Notes: a model not told the origin generated them from the letters alone. Positions 54,192 to 64,000 are shown, numbered from the stretch's first letter. The stretch is 64,000 bases of DNA from an uncultured SAR92 cluster bacterium (GCA_902596775.1 CACJVE010000003.1:25803-89802); one strand, 5' to 3'. A program made the numbers and translations.

Positions 54192-56291
54192 TTAAAAATT
54201 TCTTACTAATGAAAATCTTATATTTCTCTCTCGTCCAACTGAAGCTTGGTGAGTGCTGTGAGAGTGGGGGAAATAGAGCTCATCTGTTAAATTTTCCATA
54301 TTTACTTGGATTCTAAAGTCATTAGAATCCAAGTAATAAGCTGCTGCATCAAATCTCGTGTAATCAGGCAGCATTTGCGAACCACCATCCTTAATTAAAG
54401 ATTCACCTTGGTGCATTACACCAAAAGCTAAACCAAGATTGGAATTGACTTCATAATTTGCCCAAAGTGAGTACATTGTTTCAGGAATTTCTCTGGCATC
54501 TTTTGAGCCGTTCTTGCCATCCATGTTCGTGTAGCCAAAAGTTAGGTCAAGTTTGTCATTAATTTTTCCTTTTAGCTCGAGCTCAATGCCATCGACGACA
54601 ATACCTCTCTCAACTATATACTCAGCACTTGATCCATCGTATCCCGCTTTATCAGCCTTGCTATCAAAATAGGCTGCGGTCAAACTGAGATCCGAGCTCA
54701 AATCGACTTTTACTCCCAATTCCATATTTTCAAAATAATCAGGCCTTAAAGTTTCACCAGAACCTGGAGATCCTCCTGATAAGCTCTTGTATTGTTCACC
54801 CGATCTCGGTGAAAAACCTTCGCTGTAACTGTAATAAATAGACATGCTATCCCGTGGTTTATAGATAACACCCATTCGAGGTGAAAACCTTGTATCTTTT
54901 CTTGCGGCTGAAGTACCGTTCTTAATGTCACTTACCGTAACGTCAAAAGTGTCATGTCTACCACCTAAAACAACGATCAGATTATCACTAACATCCATTT
55001 GATCTTGGAAATAAAATGAGGTGACGCTCAGATCAGTTTCTGTACTCGATTTTAATGAACATGGATTTGTATACTCTACTGATGTTGTCGTCCCATCTGC
55101 GGTAACGCTAAAGTTCATAGGGTTGTTAATATTAAAAGACTCTTGGTCATACCCACTTACTGAGCAATCTTTAGACGTCCAATAAGTATTAAACCTAAAA
55201 TTCTCATTATCTGTATCTATACTTTCAAAACCAGCCAGAATTGTATGGGTAGTATTACCGATAGTAAGCTCATTGATGAGGTTCCCGGTAATGATAAAGT
55301 TATCTCTCTCTGTTGGGTCATGATAACCATCCATCGTTACTATGCCACTTTCAGCAGTATGTGAAGCTGCATAAGTATTTTGATAAATCTTTTCAAAACT
55401 ATTAGAAGTAATTGAGAGGTTACCTTTTCGAGTATCGGAGAAAACGTGACTGACCATTGCCCTAAAAACAGAGGCCTCCACAGTATGAATATTATTATCT
55501 TCATCTCCAAAAACTATTTCTGCAAATTCTTCTACTGGTTTATTGTTGGCGGTTGGTATCCCTCTATCAATAAACCTCTCATGATCAATGTGCTCATAAG
55601 AAAGATCTAAAGTTGTCGCTGAACTTAACTTTTTCCGTAAGGTTGGATTAAATCCAAGTCTATCTCCATCATAAAAATCTCTGTGATTTTTAAGCGAATC
55701 ACTGTGTAGGTTCAGACGAAATGCCATGTCATCACCCATAGCCATGTTTAGATCGGCTTCAATGTCAAAAGCTCCGAAAGTGTCTACTCCAATACTTGCT
55801 TTCCTTGAATCTACTCCAAGTCTCGGTTTTTTCGTAACTCTATTTAACGCACCACCGGTACCACCTCTTCCAAAAAGAAGTGCGTTAGGACCCCTCAAAA
55901 TTTCGACCTGTTCAATGTTATAAAGTGAACGATAATATTGAACATCATCTCTCGCACCGTCTTGAAAAAAATCAGCTGTGGATCGCACGCCTCTGAACAC
56001 GACTGCATCTCTGTGCCCTTCCCCTTGGGAGGTATTTACACCGGGTGTGTACCGAATTATGTCTCCAATTGATCTCATACCTTTTTTAAGTATTTCTTCG
56101 TCAGTCACGATCGAAAGTGATTGTGGGACATTTATAATGGGTGTCGGTATTTTCAGTGCGTTGACTTGATCTGATTGAAGCACTTTACCCTTTACCACAA
56201 TTTCCTCCATTTCAAAATTTTGTGCTGAAACAGTAAGTGAAGCGAAAAAACTAAATAAAATAGTTAACCTTAAAACTAGTGACTGTTTCAT
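54192..56291 (-). CDS. TonB-dependent siderophore receptor
   Basis: Signal peptide MKQSLVLRLTILFSFFASLTVSAQ, plug (PQSLSIVTDEEILKKG, FRGVRSTADFFQDGARDD, VEILRGPNALLFGRGGTGGALNRVTK), terminal F; AGGAGA 8 nt upstream of ATG 56291, so the ORF-track start at 56378 is artefactual. Confidence 0.94.
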   Translation of the reverse strand: MKQSLVLRLTILFSFFASLTVSAQNFEMEEIVVKGKVLQSDQVNALKIPTPIINVPQSLSIVTDEEILKKGMRSIGDIIRYTPGVNTSQGEGHRDAVVFRGVRSTADFFQDGARDDVQYYRSLYNIEQVEILRGPNALLFGRGGTGGALNRVTKKPRLGVDSRKASIGVDTFGAFDIEADLNMAMGDDMAFRLNLHSDSLKNHRDFYDGDRLGFNPTLRKKLSSATTLDLSYEHIDHERFIDRGIPTANNKPVEEFAEIVFGDEDNNIHTVEASVFRAMVSHVFSDTRKGNLSITSNSFEKIYQNTYAASHTAESGIVTMDGYHDPTERDNFIITGNLINELTIGNTTHTILAGFESIDTDNENFRFNTYWTSKDCSVSGYDQESFNINNPMNFSVTADGTTTSVEYTNPCSLKSSTETDLSVTSFYFQDQMDVSDNLIVVLGGRHDTFDVTVSDIKNGTSAARKDTRFSPRMGVIYKPRDSMSIYYSYSEGFSPRSGEQYKSLSGGSPGSGETLRPDYFENMELGVKVDLSSDLSLTAAYFDSKADKAGYDGSSAEYIVERGIVVDGIELELKGKINDKLDLTFGYTNMDGKNGSKDAREIPETMYSLWANYEVNSNLGLAFGVMHQGESLIKDGGSQMLPDYTRFDAAAYYLDSNDFRIQVNMENLTDELYFPHSHSTHQASVGRERNIRFSLVRNF
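54302..54336. repeat. Perfect inverted repeat, 15-bp arms, 5-nt loop, inside TonB receptor CDS
   Basis: TTACTTGGATTCTAA-agtca-TTAGAATCCAAGTAA. Confidence 0.9.
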
Positions 56292-56318
56292 GGAGCAAAC
56301 TCTCCTGGGGATAATGGT

Positions 56319-56354
56319 AATGAAAGCGCAAATGATAATGAAAGCGCAAATGAT
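56319..56354. repeat. Exact tandem duplication, 2 x 18 bp
   Basis: aatgaaagcgcaaatgat aatgaaagcgcaaatgat in the receptor gene leader. Confidence 0.95.
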
Positions 56355-56378
56355 AATTACTATTATTATCATTGTCAA
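56350..56378 (-). promoter_or_regulatory. sigma70 promoter of TonB receptor gene: TTGACA-17-TATCAT
   Basis: Minus strand: -35 TTGACA (56378-56373), 17-bp spacer, -10 TATCAT (56355-56350). Confidence 0.75.
56352..56370. promoter_or_regulatory. Fur box 1
   Basis: GATAATTACTATTATTATC, 15/19 to the consensus GATAATGATAATCATTATC; lies between -35 and -10. Confidence 0.65.
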
Positions 56379-56384
56379 TAATGA

Positions 56385-56399
56385 TGAGAATCTTTATCA
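56385..56399. promoter_or_regulatory. Fur box 2
   Basis: TGAGAATCTTTATCA versus 7-1-7 TGATAATNATTATCA, 12 of 14 informative positions; just upstream of the -35. Confidence 0.55.
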
Positions 56400-56593
56400 T
56401 TTGCAGTTACATTAATAGGTTATAGATGCGCCACACACTAATTTGATATCTTCCAATAAGATGAATAATCCATTTCATAACCAAATTGGTATCTTTTTAC
56501 TGGGCTCGTAACTATTGTATTTAGCCTGAGAGCTTTGGATACTTCAGAATATTTCGCTGAGGTTTTTGAGCATAAAACTCACAATCAGATGCT

Positions 56594-58402
56594 TTACCAA
56601 TTTAATGTATTTACATCAGAAAAACTATATGCATCCTGCAGAATCGATCGCACCTCTATAAGCTTCCCTGTGTATGAATAAATTGCATCTGAAGCTGAAC
56701 CTGAAGCAGGAATACCGTTCTGGCTACCGTTCGCAAGGACTGGAGCATCTCCAATGAGCGTGAGAGCTTTCTTAAGGTCATTGATGTCGACCTCAACGAC
56801 AGCATTATCTCTAAAAGGTGAAGCTGGACTAAATTGAAGACTCAGGACATAACCTTTCAGATCGGACCAATATTTTGCAACGTCTTGAAAATTTTCAATA
56901 TTAACAGGTGCGCCGTTATCATAGTTACTTATAGATATCAGTAAATTATTAATATTATGAATCGCTGAAGCAGCAATGCATTTTTCCCAACCAGTGGATA
57001 CATTATTTATGTGCTCTCTTAATTTGCTGGTTTCAATTTCCGTAAGTTCAGGATTAGTTTTATTAGCAGCATTGCTCAAGATTTTACGAGCCGCCAGAGT
57101 TGGCAACATTACCTCATTTGAAAAGTCAGTTGGAACAGCGCCCGAAGCAGAGCCCGCATCTCTATCAGCGCAAATCTGAGAGTGCCCAAAAAAATACTCA
57201 CTCCGTAAATCAATCATCAGATCAGCATTTGTATCATGATAACCATTCTTGTACTCATCACGACCACTTACCGCGGAAGCTTCAAGATCAGTGTAATCAA
57301 GTCCATCACGAGCAGCTCCGTAAAATCCGAAACCTTGGTCAAAATGATGCTCAGCCAAGGTGAATGCATTAGTTCCATCTTGAGCAGCAATATAATTTAC
57401 TCCGTCATCATCACTACCAGAGAAATTTTTAATAAAATGATTATTAGTGCCTTGAGAAAAATTCACCGCACCCGTCAAGAAAGTGTTTAATAACTGACGG
57501 TAATTTCTTCCTTCTTCATCAATGTTAACGTGCGCCGTTGACGAGGTTCCACTTGAATCCACCACAATTGTCGCTACACCATCTGACGCAATCTCTGCCT
57601 GTATTTGAATCCAATGATTCACCAAATCTATCGGAAGAGCAACAACCTCCTCCTCCCAACCAAAAAACTCACCATCAATCAGCCCGGAGATGTGACCATT
57701 ACCATTACCATCACCGCCAGCTATTTTCTCATGAAGATTATTGCTTACTGATATATCTCCATATACTGCCGCATCTTTCAGCTCTACATTATCAGCATCG
57801 GCTATGTACTCTCCAATCAGGGTATTTGCAGTATCTATGTCAGTCCCATAAACAAAGAACTTCATTGCAGAAACTTTGTCTTCTACAGACACAGTAGTGT
57901 CCTCCACAAGGAGGTTTTGCATAAAATATGACATGTCAGAAATTAATAATTGGCTTGCTGTTTGTCCCAAATAGCTAACTGAAGAGTCGGACTCAGGAAA
58001 AGCTGAATTATCAAACGCATAAACCGTTGGCATTGGATCACACGCATCACCCGGACCATTAGCGTCAGAATCAGTTTGGTCAGCATTATCGTTTAGTGGA
58101 CAGTTATCGGTGTCATTAGCAATTTCATCGCCGTCCTTATCATCATCACACTCATCTCCGATACCATCTATATCTATATCGGATTGATCTGTATTTATAA
58201 CATCTACACAATTATCTCTATTGTCGCCGACACCGTCTTCATCAGTATCAGAAGTTTCTGTTGGATCATTTGGAAATATATCGAGCGAGTCCTCAATACC
58301 GTCACCATCAGTATCAATTGGAGTATTATCACCGCGTCCACAACCGCTCAGAACAGTAATAGTTAATAATATTGTCAAATTGAAAATAAACTTTTTTTTC
58401 AT
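56594..58402 (-). CDS. Lipoprotein with Ca-binding thrombospondin type-3-like repeats and DUF4856-like C-terminal domain
   Basis: Lipobox VLSGC; DTDGDGIEDSLD...DTDEDGVGDNRDNC...DIDGIGDECDDDKDGD repeats; YAFDNSAFPESDSSVSYLGQTASQLL, LAEHHFDQGFGFYGAARDG. Confidence 0.8.
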   Translation of the reverse strand: MKKKFIFNLTILLTITVLSGCGRGDNTPIDTDGDGIEDSLDIFPNDPTETSDTDEDGVGDNRDNCVDVINTDQSDIDIDGIGDECDDDKDGDEIANDTDNCPLNDNADQTDSDANGPGDACDPMPTVYAFDNSAFPESDSSVSYLGQTASQLLISDMSYFMQNLLVEDTTVSVEDKVSAMKFFVYGTDIDTANTLIGEYIADADNVELKDAAVYGDISVSNNLHEKIAGGDGNGNGHISGLIDGEFFGWEEEVVALPIDLVNHWIQIQAEIASDGVATIVVDSSGTSSTAHVNIDEEGRNYRQLLNTFLTGAVNFSQGTNNHFIKNFSGSDDDGVNYIAAQDGTNAFTLAEHHFDQGFGFYGAARDGLDYTDLEASAVSGRDEYKNGYHDTNADLMIDLRSEYFFGHSQICADRDAGSASGAVPTDFSNEVMLPTLAARKILSNAANKTNPELTEIETSKLREHINNVSTGWEKCIAASAIHNINNLLISISNYDNGAPVNIENFQDVAKYWSDLKGYVLSLQFSPASPFRDNAVVEVDINDLKKALTLIGDAPVLANGSQNGIPASGSASDAIYSYTGKLIEVRSILQDAYSFSDVNTLNW

Positions 58403-58437
58403 CAGTATTACTCCATCGATGAGAATTATTTTACCAG

Positions 58438-58779
58438 CTACGTTGTAGGGCTATTCGATATGGCTTCGTCTATCAGTGGCTTTAACTCTCCGTTACTATG
58501 CATTTCGGTAACGATGTCACATCCACCAATAAGCTCAGCGTTCACCCACAACTGAGGAAATGTCGGCCAATGACCAAATTTTGGCAACTCTTGTCTTATA
58601 TCCTGACTATCTAGAATATTCACGTAAGCAAATTTTTGCCCACACTCCATTAAAGACTGAACTGTTCTAGAAGAAAAACCACACTGAGGCTGATTAGGAG
58701 TGCCTTTCATATAGAGAATAACCGCGTTCTCCTCAACTTGCTGCTTTATAAGACTTAACGTATCCATGCTGATTTCCAA
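58438..58779 (-). CDS. grxD: Monothiol glutaredoxin (Grx4 family)
   Basis: VILYMKGTPNQPQCGFSSRTVQ, WPTFPQLWVNAELIGGCDIVTEM. Confidence 0.95.
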   Translation of the reverse strand: MEISMDTLSLIKQQVEENAVILYMKGTPNQPQCGFSSRTVQSLMECGQKFAYVNILDSQDIRQELPKFGHWPTFPQLWVNAELIGGCDIVTEMHSNGELKPLIDEAISNSPTT

Positions 58780-58842
58780 AATTTGCTGAATTTTTGTTGT
58801 AGATTTTTAAAAGTTGAGCGACTCTTTTTAAAATCTTTGCCA

Positions 58843-58870
58843 TTTACAAATATAATTGCTTTGCTATAAA
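58843..58870 (+). promoter_or_regulatory. Possible argD promoter TTTACA-16-TATAAA
   Basis: -35 58843-58848, -10 58865-58870, ~90 nt before ATG. Confidence 0.4.
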
Positions 58871-58962
58871 AATAATAGATTGTATATTGTATCCAAAGAG
58901 CGAACTCGTTTCTTCACTTCTTTTGCATCATGTTCTCAATTATAGACTTTTATTAACACTTT

Positions 58963-60138
58963 ATGAAAAATTTAATGAATACCTATGGTGCACCCGAGCT
59001 GCTCATTTCCCATGGATCGGGTGCTTGGCTATATGATCAGACTGGTGATAAATACCTTGATGCTCTTTCAGGTATTGCAGTTTGTGGGCTAGGCCACTCT
59101 CATCCAGCAATATCTGAGGCCATAGCTCTGCAGTCTGAACAACTTGTTCACTGTTCTAATTTTTTTGCAACCTCAAACCAGCAAATACTATCTAAAAAAA
59201 TTTGCGATATTTCAGGAATGTCCAATGCCTTTTTTTGCAATTCAGGGGCTGAAGCAAATGAGACCGCAATCAAAATCGCAAGAATGTATGGAAAAAATAA
59301 AGGAATAGAAATTCCTACAATTCTGGTGACAAGCAATGCTTTTCATGGAAGGACTTTAGCAGCAATAAGTGCGTCTGGCGCAAAAAAGGTTCAAGTAGGC
59401 TTTGAACCACTTTTAACTGGTTTTGAAAGGGTTAACTTTAATGACATTCATGCTGTAAAAAACATAGCAAAAGAAAACAAAAATATTTGTGCTGTGTTTA
59501 TAGAGCCTATTCAGGGGGAAGGAGGAATAAACATTCCAAATGATAACTACCTCAATGAACTCGAAAAGATTTGTAGAGAGAACAACTGGCTTTTAATGCT
59601 TGATGAAGTACAAACCGGGAATGGAAGAACAGGAGAATACTTTTGCTATCAACATAATAAGATTCAACCAGATGTTGTTACGACTTCCAAGGGCCTAGGT
59701 AATGGCTTTCCAATCGGTGCGTGCCTTGCTTCAGGGCTTGCTAGCGACATTTTGCAGCCCGGATCTCATGGATCAACATTTGGTGGAAATCCTCTTGCAT
59801 GTGCTGCTGCCATAGCGACAATTGATTCGATTTACAGTGAGGACATTTTGATAAATGCCAAAAATATAGGTCAGCGGTTAGTCTATAGCTTGAGCTCGAC
59901 ACTTGCAAATGTCACCGCTGTTAAATCAATCAGAGGAATGGGATGCATGATTGGGATTGAACTCGACAGACCATGTAAGGACTTATTTTCTATTGGTATA
60001 AAAAACAAGATCATAATAAATGTGACAGCCGAAAATATAATACGATTACTGCCACCCCTAATTTACTCCGAAGAAGAAGCAGATCACTTGACCAATACCT
60101 TGAGTGGTATGATTAAAAGCTATTCTGAGCAATCCTAA
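58963..60138 (+). CDS. argD: Acetylornithine/succinyldiaminopimelate aminotransferase
   Basis: FFCNSGAEANETAIKIAR, FHGRTLAAISASG, LMLDEVQTGNGRTG, TTSKGLGNGFPIGA, GSHGSTFGGNPLACAA. Confidence 0.94.
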   Translation: MKNLMNTYGAPELLISHGSGAWLYDQTGDKYLDALSGIAVCGLGHSHPAISEAIALQSEQLVHCSNFFATSNQQILSKKICDISGMSNAFFCNSGAEANETAIKIARMYGKNKGIEIPTILVTSNAFHGRTLAAISASGAKKVQVGFEPLLTGFERVNFNDIHAVKNIAKENKNICAVFIEPIQGEGGINIPNDNYLNELEKICRENNWLLMLDEVQTGNGRTGEYFCYQHNKIQPDVVTTSKGLGNGFPIGACLASGLASDILQPGSHGSTFGGNPLACAAAIATIDSIYSEDILINAKNIGQRLVYSLSSTLANVTAVKSIRGMGCMIGIELDRPCKDLFSIGIKNKIIINVTAENIIRLLPPLIYSEEEADHLTNTLSGMIKSYSEQS

Positions 60139-60164
60139 GCTTTTATTAAAAGCAAAAACTAAAA

Positions 60165-60644
60165 TTAATTATAGGTAACAGCGTCAATCTCGTATTCAAT
60201 TTCGCCACTTGGGGCTTGAACAACTGCGATATCGCCAACTTCCTTACCTATCAAGGCTCTAGCAATCGGAGATTTATAGGAAATTTTACCTTGATTAACA
60301 TCAGCCTCATCATCACCAACAATTCTATATTCAAAAGCTTCATCAGTCTCTAAATTGATAATGTTTACCAAAGAACCAAATATGACTTTGTCTCCTGAGG
60401 GTATTTTTGAGATATCGACAACTTCTGAATCAGCAAGCTTGGATTCAATATCTTGAATTCGACCCTCGGTGAAGCTTTGTTGCTCTCTCGCCGCATGATA
60501 TTCAGCATTTTCTTTCAAATCTCCGTGCTCTCGCGCAGTCGCGATCGCATCAACAATCTGAGGTCGAACGACTCGAGTTAAATGCTCAAGCTCATCTCTT
60601 AAAGCCGCCTCTCCAAAAGGAGTCATAACAGTTTTTTGCATCAA
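60165..60644 (-). CDS. greA: Transcription elongation factor GreA
   Basis: [47 protein letters not shown]. Confidence 0.97.
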   Translation of the reverse strand: MMQKTVMTPFGEAALRDELEHLTRVVRPQIVDAIATAREHGDLKENAEYHAAREQQSFTEGRIQDIESKLADSEVVDISKIPSGDKVIFGSLVNIINLETDEAFEYRIVGDDEADVNQGKISYKSPIARALIGKEVGDIAVVQAPSGEIEYEIDAVTYN

Positions 60645-63600
60645 GTTATCTCCGAATGCAGTTTCTGTAAACTTCGAACTTTAATATCTCCTTTAAACCT
60701 CAAAGCTTCACATGCTGCATTTCCACCTGCTATTGTCGTAGTACAGTATATTCCGCGCTGTTCTGCGCTAGATCTTATAGTACCCGAATCTCTTATCGCC
60801 TCTCTACCCTCGGTGGAGTTGATAATCATATCAATACTATCACTCTTAATCATATCAACTATATGTGGTCTTCCCTCTGCTACCTTGTTAACAACCTGAA
60901 CCGAGTGACCCTCTTTCCTTATTATCTCTGCTGTGCCCTTGGTTGCAACTAATTCAAACCCCAAACTCAATAAATTTTTTGCCAAATATCCGACTTCATT
61001 TTTATCACGATCTCGAACACTAATGAAAGCGCGACCACCATCGGGTATTTCATCGTTGGCGCCAAGCTCTGCCTTTCCATAGGCTTCTCCAAACGTTTCA
61101 CCCACACCCATGACTTCGCCAGTGGATTTCATCTCGGGACCCAGAATAGGATCAATCCCAGGAAACTTGTTAAATGGGAATACAGCTTCCTTGACACTAT
61201 AATGTCGCGGCGTTATTTCTGAAACAAATTTTTGATCAGATAAACTCTGCCCTACCATGCATCTAGCTGCTGCTTTCGCAAGAGACAAACCGATGCATTT
61301 TGAAACGAAAGGAACTGTTCTCGAAGCTCTAGGATTTACCTCAATTACGTAGATTTTGTCATCTTGGAGTGCCAGCTGAACATTCATTAATCCTCTTACG
61401 CCAAGTTCTAAAGCCATCTTTTTACAAATGTTCTTCATCTCTTTTTGAACAGATTGACTCAGACTATAGGGTGGCAGTGAGCACGCCGAATCACCAGAAT
61501 GGATGCCCGCCTGTTCAATATGTTGCATGATCCCACCTATCGTAACTTCTTTACCGTCACATATAGCATCTACATCAACCTCGATGGCATTGGGTAAAAA
61601 GAAGTCTAATAAGACCGGAGACTCATCAGATACTTGTACAGCATTTTTCATGTAATGGCGCAACTCACTTTCGGAATAAACTATTTCCATTGCCCGACCT
61701 CCAAGTACATAAGAGGGTCTAACAACCATTGGATAACCAATACCATGAGATAATTCAACTGCCTCTTCTACTGTTCGCGCGGTTGCGTTCATGGGCTGAA
61801 GAAGATCCAGTTTTTCTATCATCTTCTGAAAGCGTTCTCGATCCTCTGCTCGATCAATCGCATCGGGCGTTGTCCCTATAATAGGAACACCATATGCCTC
61901 TAGTTCTTTTGCAAGTTTTAATGGTGTCTGCCCACCAAATTGCACAATCACGCCTTTTGGTTTTTCCACCGATACTATTTCAAGAACATCTTCGAGAGTA
62001 ACTGGCTCAAAAAAGAGGCGGTCAGAGGTGTCATAATCAGTAGAAACAGTTTCAGGATTACAGTTGATCATAATAGTTTCATACCCATCTTCTCTCATGG
62101 CCAACGATGCATGCACACAACAATAATCAAACTCTATCCCTTGGCCAATCCGATTAGGGCCACCCCCAAGGACCAATATTTTGTTGCGATTACTTGGCCT
62201 TGCTTCGCACTCTTCTTCATAAGTAGAATACATGTACGCAGTTTCCGTGGAGAACTCAGCAGCACAGGTATCCACCCTCTTGTAAACAGGGCGAACGTTG
62301 AACTCATAACGTTTCTCTCTCACATCTGCTTCAGCACAATTAAGAAGAGCGGCCATTCGAAGATCTGAAAAACCTTTTCTCTTGAGCCGCAAAATAGATT
62401 CGTGTTCTATATCCTCTAATTTCAATTTTCTCAGCGTATCTTCTTCAGCGATAAGATCTTCGATTTGGCTCAAAAACCATCGATCGATTTTCGTTATCTC
62501 ATAAATTTGATCAAGCGTCATATTCAATCGAAACGCTTCCGCAACATACCAAATTCTATTTGGACCAGGCTCTACCAAGTTAATTTTCACTTCTTTTAAA
62601 ATATCAGAATCACTATCTATTAACACAGGATCAAAACCTGAGGTCCCGATTTCGAGGCCACGAAGTGCTTTTTGCATTGATTCTTGAAAAGTCCTCCCTA
62701 TCGCCATTACCTCTCCGACTGACTTCATTTGAGTCGTAAGAACTTGGTCCGCTTCTGTAAACTTTTCAAAAGCAAATCTTGGTATTTTAGTGACAATGTA
62801 GTCTATGCTTGGTTCGAAAGAAGCTGGGGTTGCACCCCCTGTAATTTCATTTTTTAATTCATCAAGAGTAAATCCAGCAGCTAGCTTCGCAGCTACTCTT
62901 GCTATTGGAAATCCTGTCGCCTTTGAGGCAAGTGCTGAGGATCTTGAGACTCTCGGATTCATCTCAATCACTACTAGTCTTCCAGAATCTGGGTTAACAG
63001 CAAATTGAACATTTGAGCCGCCAGTTTCAACACCAATTTCCCTTAAAACCTTTAAAGAAGCGTTACGCATTACTTGGTATTCTTTATCTGTTAGTGTTTG
63101 CGCGGGTGCAACGGTTATCGAGTCACCAGTATGTATGCCCATAGGATCAAGATTTTCAATAGAACATACGATAATGCAATTGTCTTTTTTATCTCGGATC
63201 ACCTCCATTTCAAATTCTTTCCAACCAATAAGTGATTCATCAATTAGTAATTCATTGGTGGGCGATAAATCAAAGCCTCGATTGCATATTGTTTCAAATT
63301 CTTCCTTGTTATAAGCGATGCCTCCTCCCGAACCACCCATCGTAAATGACGGTCTAATAACGCATGGAAAACCAAATTTAGCAGCTACATTATTTGCTTG
63401 CTCCATATTGTGAGCAATCCCAGAATTTGGCGTTGAAAGTCCAATGTTTTTCATCGCCTTATCAAATCTTTCTCTATCTTCGGCCTTATCGATAGCATCT
63501 GCATCCGCTCCGATCATTTCGACAGAATATTTCGATAAAACTCCATGTTTATTGAGATCGAGCGCGCAATTCAGTGCAGTCTGTCCACCCATTGTTGGAA

Positions 63601-63859
63601 GTAAAACATCAGGCCTTTCTTTTTCTATGATTTTCTCTACCGTTCTCCATTCTACAGGCTCGATATAAGTAACATCTGCCATCGACGGATCCGTCATGAT
63701 CGTCGCTGGGTTAGAGTTAACCAGAATCACTTTATAGCCTTCCTCTCTCAAAGCTTTACAGGCTTGAGCCCCTGAATAATCAAATTCACATGCTTGTCCG
63801 ATCACAATTGGACCCGCACCCAAAATCAAAACACTTTTAATGTCAGTTCTTTTAGGCAT
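60641..63859 (-). CDS. carB: Carbamoyl-phosphate synthase large subunit
   Basis: [42 protein letters not shown]; two ATP-grasp halves. Confidence 0.98.
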   Translation of the reverse strand: MPKRTDIKSVLILGAGPIVIGQACEFDYSGAQACKALREEGYKVILVNSNPATIMTDPSMADVTYIEPVEWRTVEKIIEKERPDVLLPTMGGQTALNCALDLNKHGVLSKYSVEMIGADADAIDKAEDRERFDKAMKNIGLSTPNSGIAHNMEQANNVAAKFGFPCVIRPSFTMGGSGGGIAYNKEEFETICNRGFDLSPTNELLIDESLIGWKEFEMEVIRDKKDNCIIVCSIENLDPMGIHTGDSITVAPAQTLTDKEYQVMRNASLKVLREIGVETGGSNVQFAVNPDSGRLVVIEMNPRVSRSSALASKATGFPIARVAAKLAAGFTLDELKNEITGGATPASFEPSIDYIVTKIPRFAFEKFTEADQVLTTQMKSVGEVMAIGRTFQESMQKALRGLEIGTSGFDPVLIDSDSDILKEVKINLVEPGPNRIWYVAEAFRLNMTLDQIYEITKIDRWFLSQIEDLIAEEDTLRKLKLEDIEHESILRLKRKGFSDLRMAALLNCAEADVREKRYEFNVRPVYKRVDTCAAEFSTETAYMYSTYEEECEARPSNRNKILVLGGGPNRIGQGIEFDYCCVHASLAMREDGYETIMINCNPETVSTDYDTSDRLFFEPVTLEDVLEIVSVEKPKGVIVQFGGQTPLKLAKELEAYGVPIIGTTPDAIDRAEDRERFQKMIEKLDLLQPMNATARTVEEAVELSHGIGYPMVVRPSYVLGGRAMEIVYSESELRHYMKNAVQVSDESPVLLDFFLPNAIEVDVDAICDGKEVTIGGIMQHIEQAGIHSGDSACSLPPYSLSQSVQKEMKNICKKMALELGVRGLMNVQLALQDDKIYVIEVNPRASRTVPFVSKCIGLSLAKAAARCMVGQSLSDQKFVSEITPRHYSVKEAVFPFNKFPGIDPILGPEMKSTGEVMGVGETFGEAYGKAELGANDEIPDGGRAFISVRDRDKNEVGYLAKNLLSLGFELVATKGTAEIIRKEGHSVQVVNKVAEGRPHIVDMIKSDSIDMIINSTEGREAIRDSGTIRSSAEQRGIYCTTTIAGGNAACEALRFKGDIKVRSLQKLHSEIT

Positions 63860-64000
63860 TCAAGACTCCGTTAACCGTGACTTCATAAGATCAATGAAAT
63901 GATCGAATAATGGAGCTGCATCATGAGGTCCTGGACTAGCCTCAGGATGACCTTGAAAACTAAAAGCATCTTTATCTACTCGATGGATGCCTTGAATTGA
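63860..64000 (-). CDS. carA: Carbamoyl-phosphate synthase small subunit, C-terminal part (truncated by window end)
   Basis: Reverse frame reads [45 protein letters not shown]. Confidence 0.93.
   Translation of the reverse strand, partial: SIQGIHRVDKDAFSFQGHPEASPGPHDAAPLFDHFIDLMKSRLTES

Noticed and set aside
56292-56378. N-terminal extension MTMIIIVIIICAFIIICAFITIIPRRVCS of the TonB receptor ORF
   Set aside because: It is translated promoter, Fur-box and tandem-repeat DNA; a good SD and signal peptide support the start at 56291.
57100-57897. Plus-strand ORFs of 87, 84 and 119 aa opposite the DUF4856 lipoprotein
   Set aside because: His/Gln/Ser-rich low-complexity translations typical of antisense frames of Asp/Asn-rich genes.
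60139-60153. GCTTTT-ATT-AAAAGC hairpin between argD and greA as a terminator
   Set aside because: Only a 6-bp AT-rich stem and no T-tract following it on either strand.

Overview
A 64 kb, AT-rich, gene-dense chromosomal window from a gammaproteobacterium, probably marine and streamlined (inference). It is almost entirely housekeeping operons. From left to right: hemH(3' end), sirtuin, proA-nadD-rsfS-rlmH-mrdA-rodA-mltB-dacA-ybeD-lipB-lipA, dinB, an RND permease/adaptor pair, a membrane pyrophosphatase, nlpD-like/DUF368/pcm/ispF/ispD/ftsB/eno/kdsA/pyrG/tilS, YheU, an exported methyltransferase, a ferritin-like protein, trmL, flavodoxin, mnmC, an M3 peptidase lipoprotein, hemY-hemX-hemD-hemC, argH, cyaY, lptM-lysA-dapF-DUF484, rnr, rplS-trmD-rimM-rpsP-ffh, ypjD-like, CNNM/CorC, gamma-CA, two NUDIX genes, a TonB siderophore receptor, a TSP3/DUF4856 lipoprotein, grxD, argD, greA, carB and carA(3' end). 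I found no rRNA, tRNA, CRISPR array, transposase or prophage. The most distinctive stretch is the iron-type module at 54.2-58.8 kb (grxD, TSP3/DUF4856 lipoprotein, TonB receptor). It has a clear sigma70 promoter overlapped by Fur-like boxes, an 18-bp tandem duplication in the leader, and a perfect 15-bp-arm inverted repeat inside the receptor gene. Other items to check: a perfect 7-1-7 Fur-like palindrome between ffh and ypjD, a terminator-like 12-bp hairpin inside the RND adaptor gene, a proA with no ATG/GTG/TTG start, and an nlpD locus lacking rpoS and containing a DUF368 gene.
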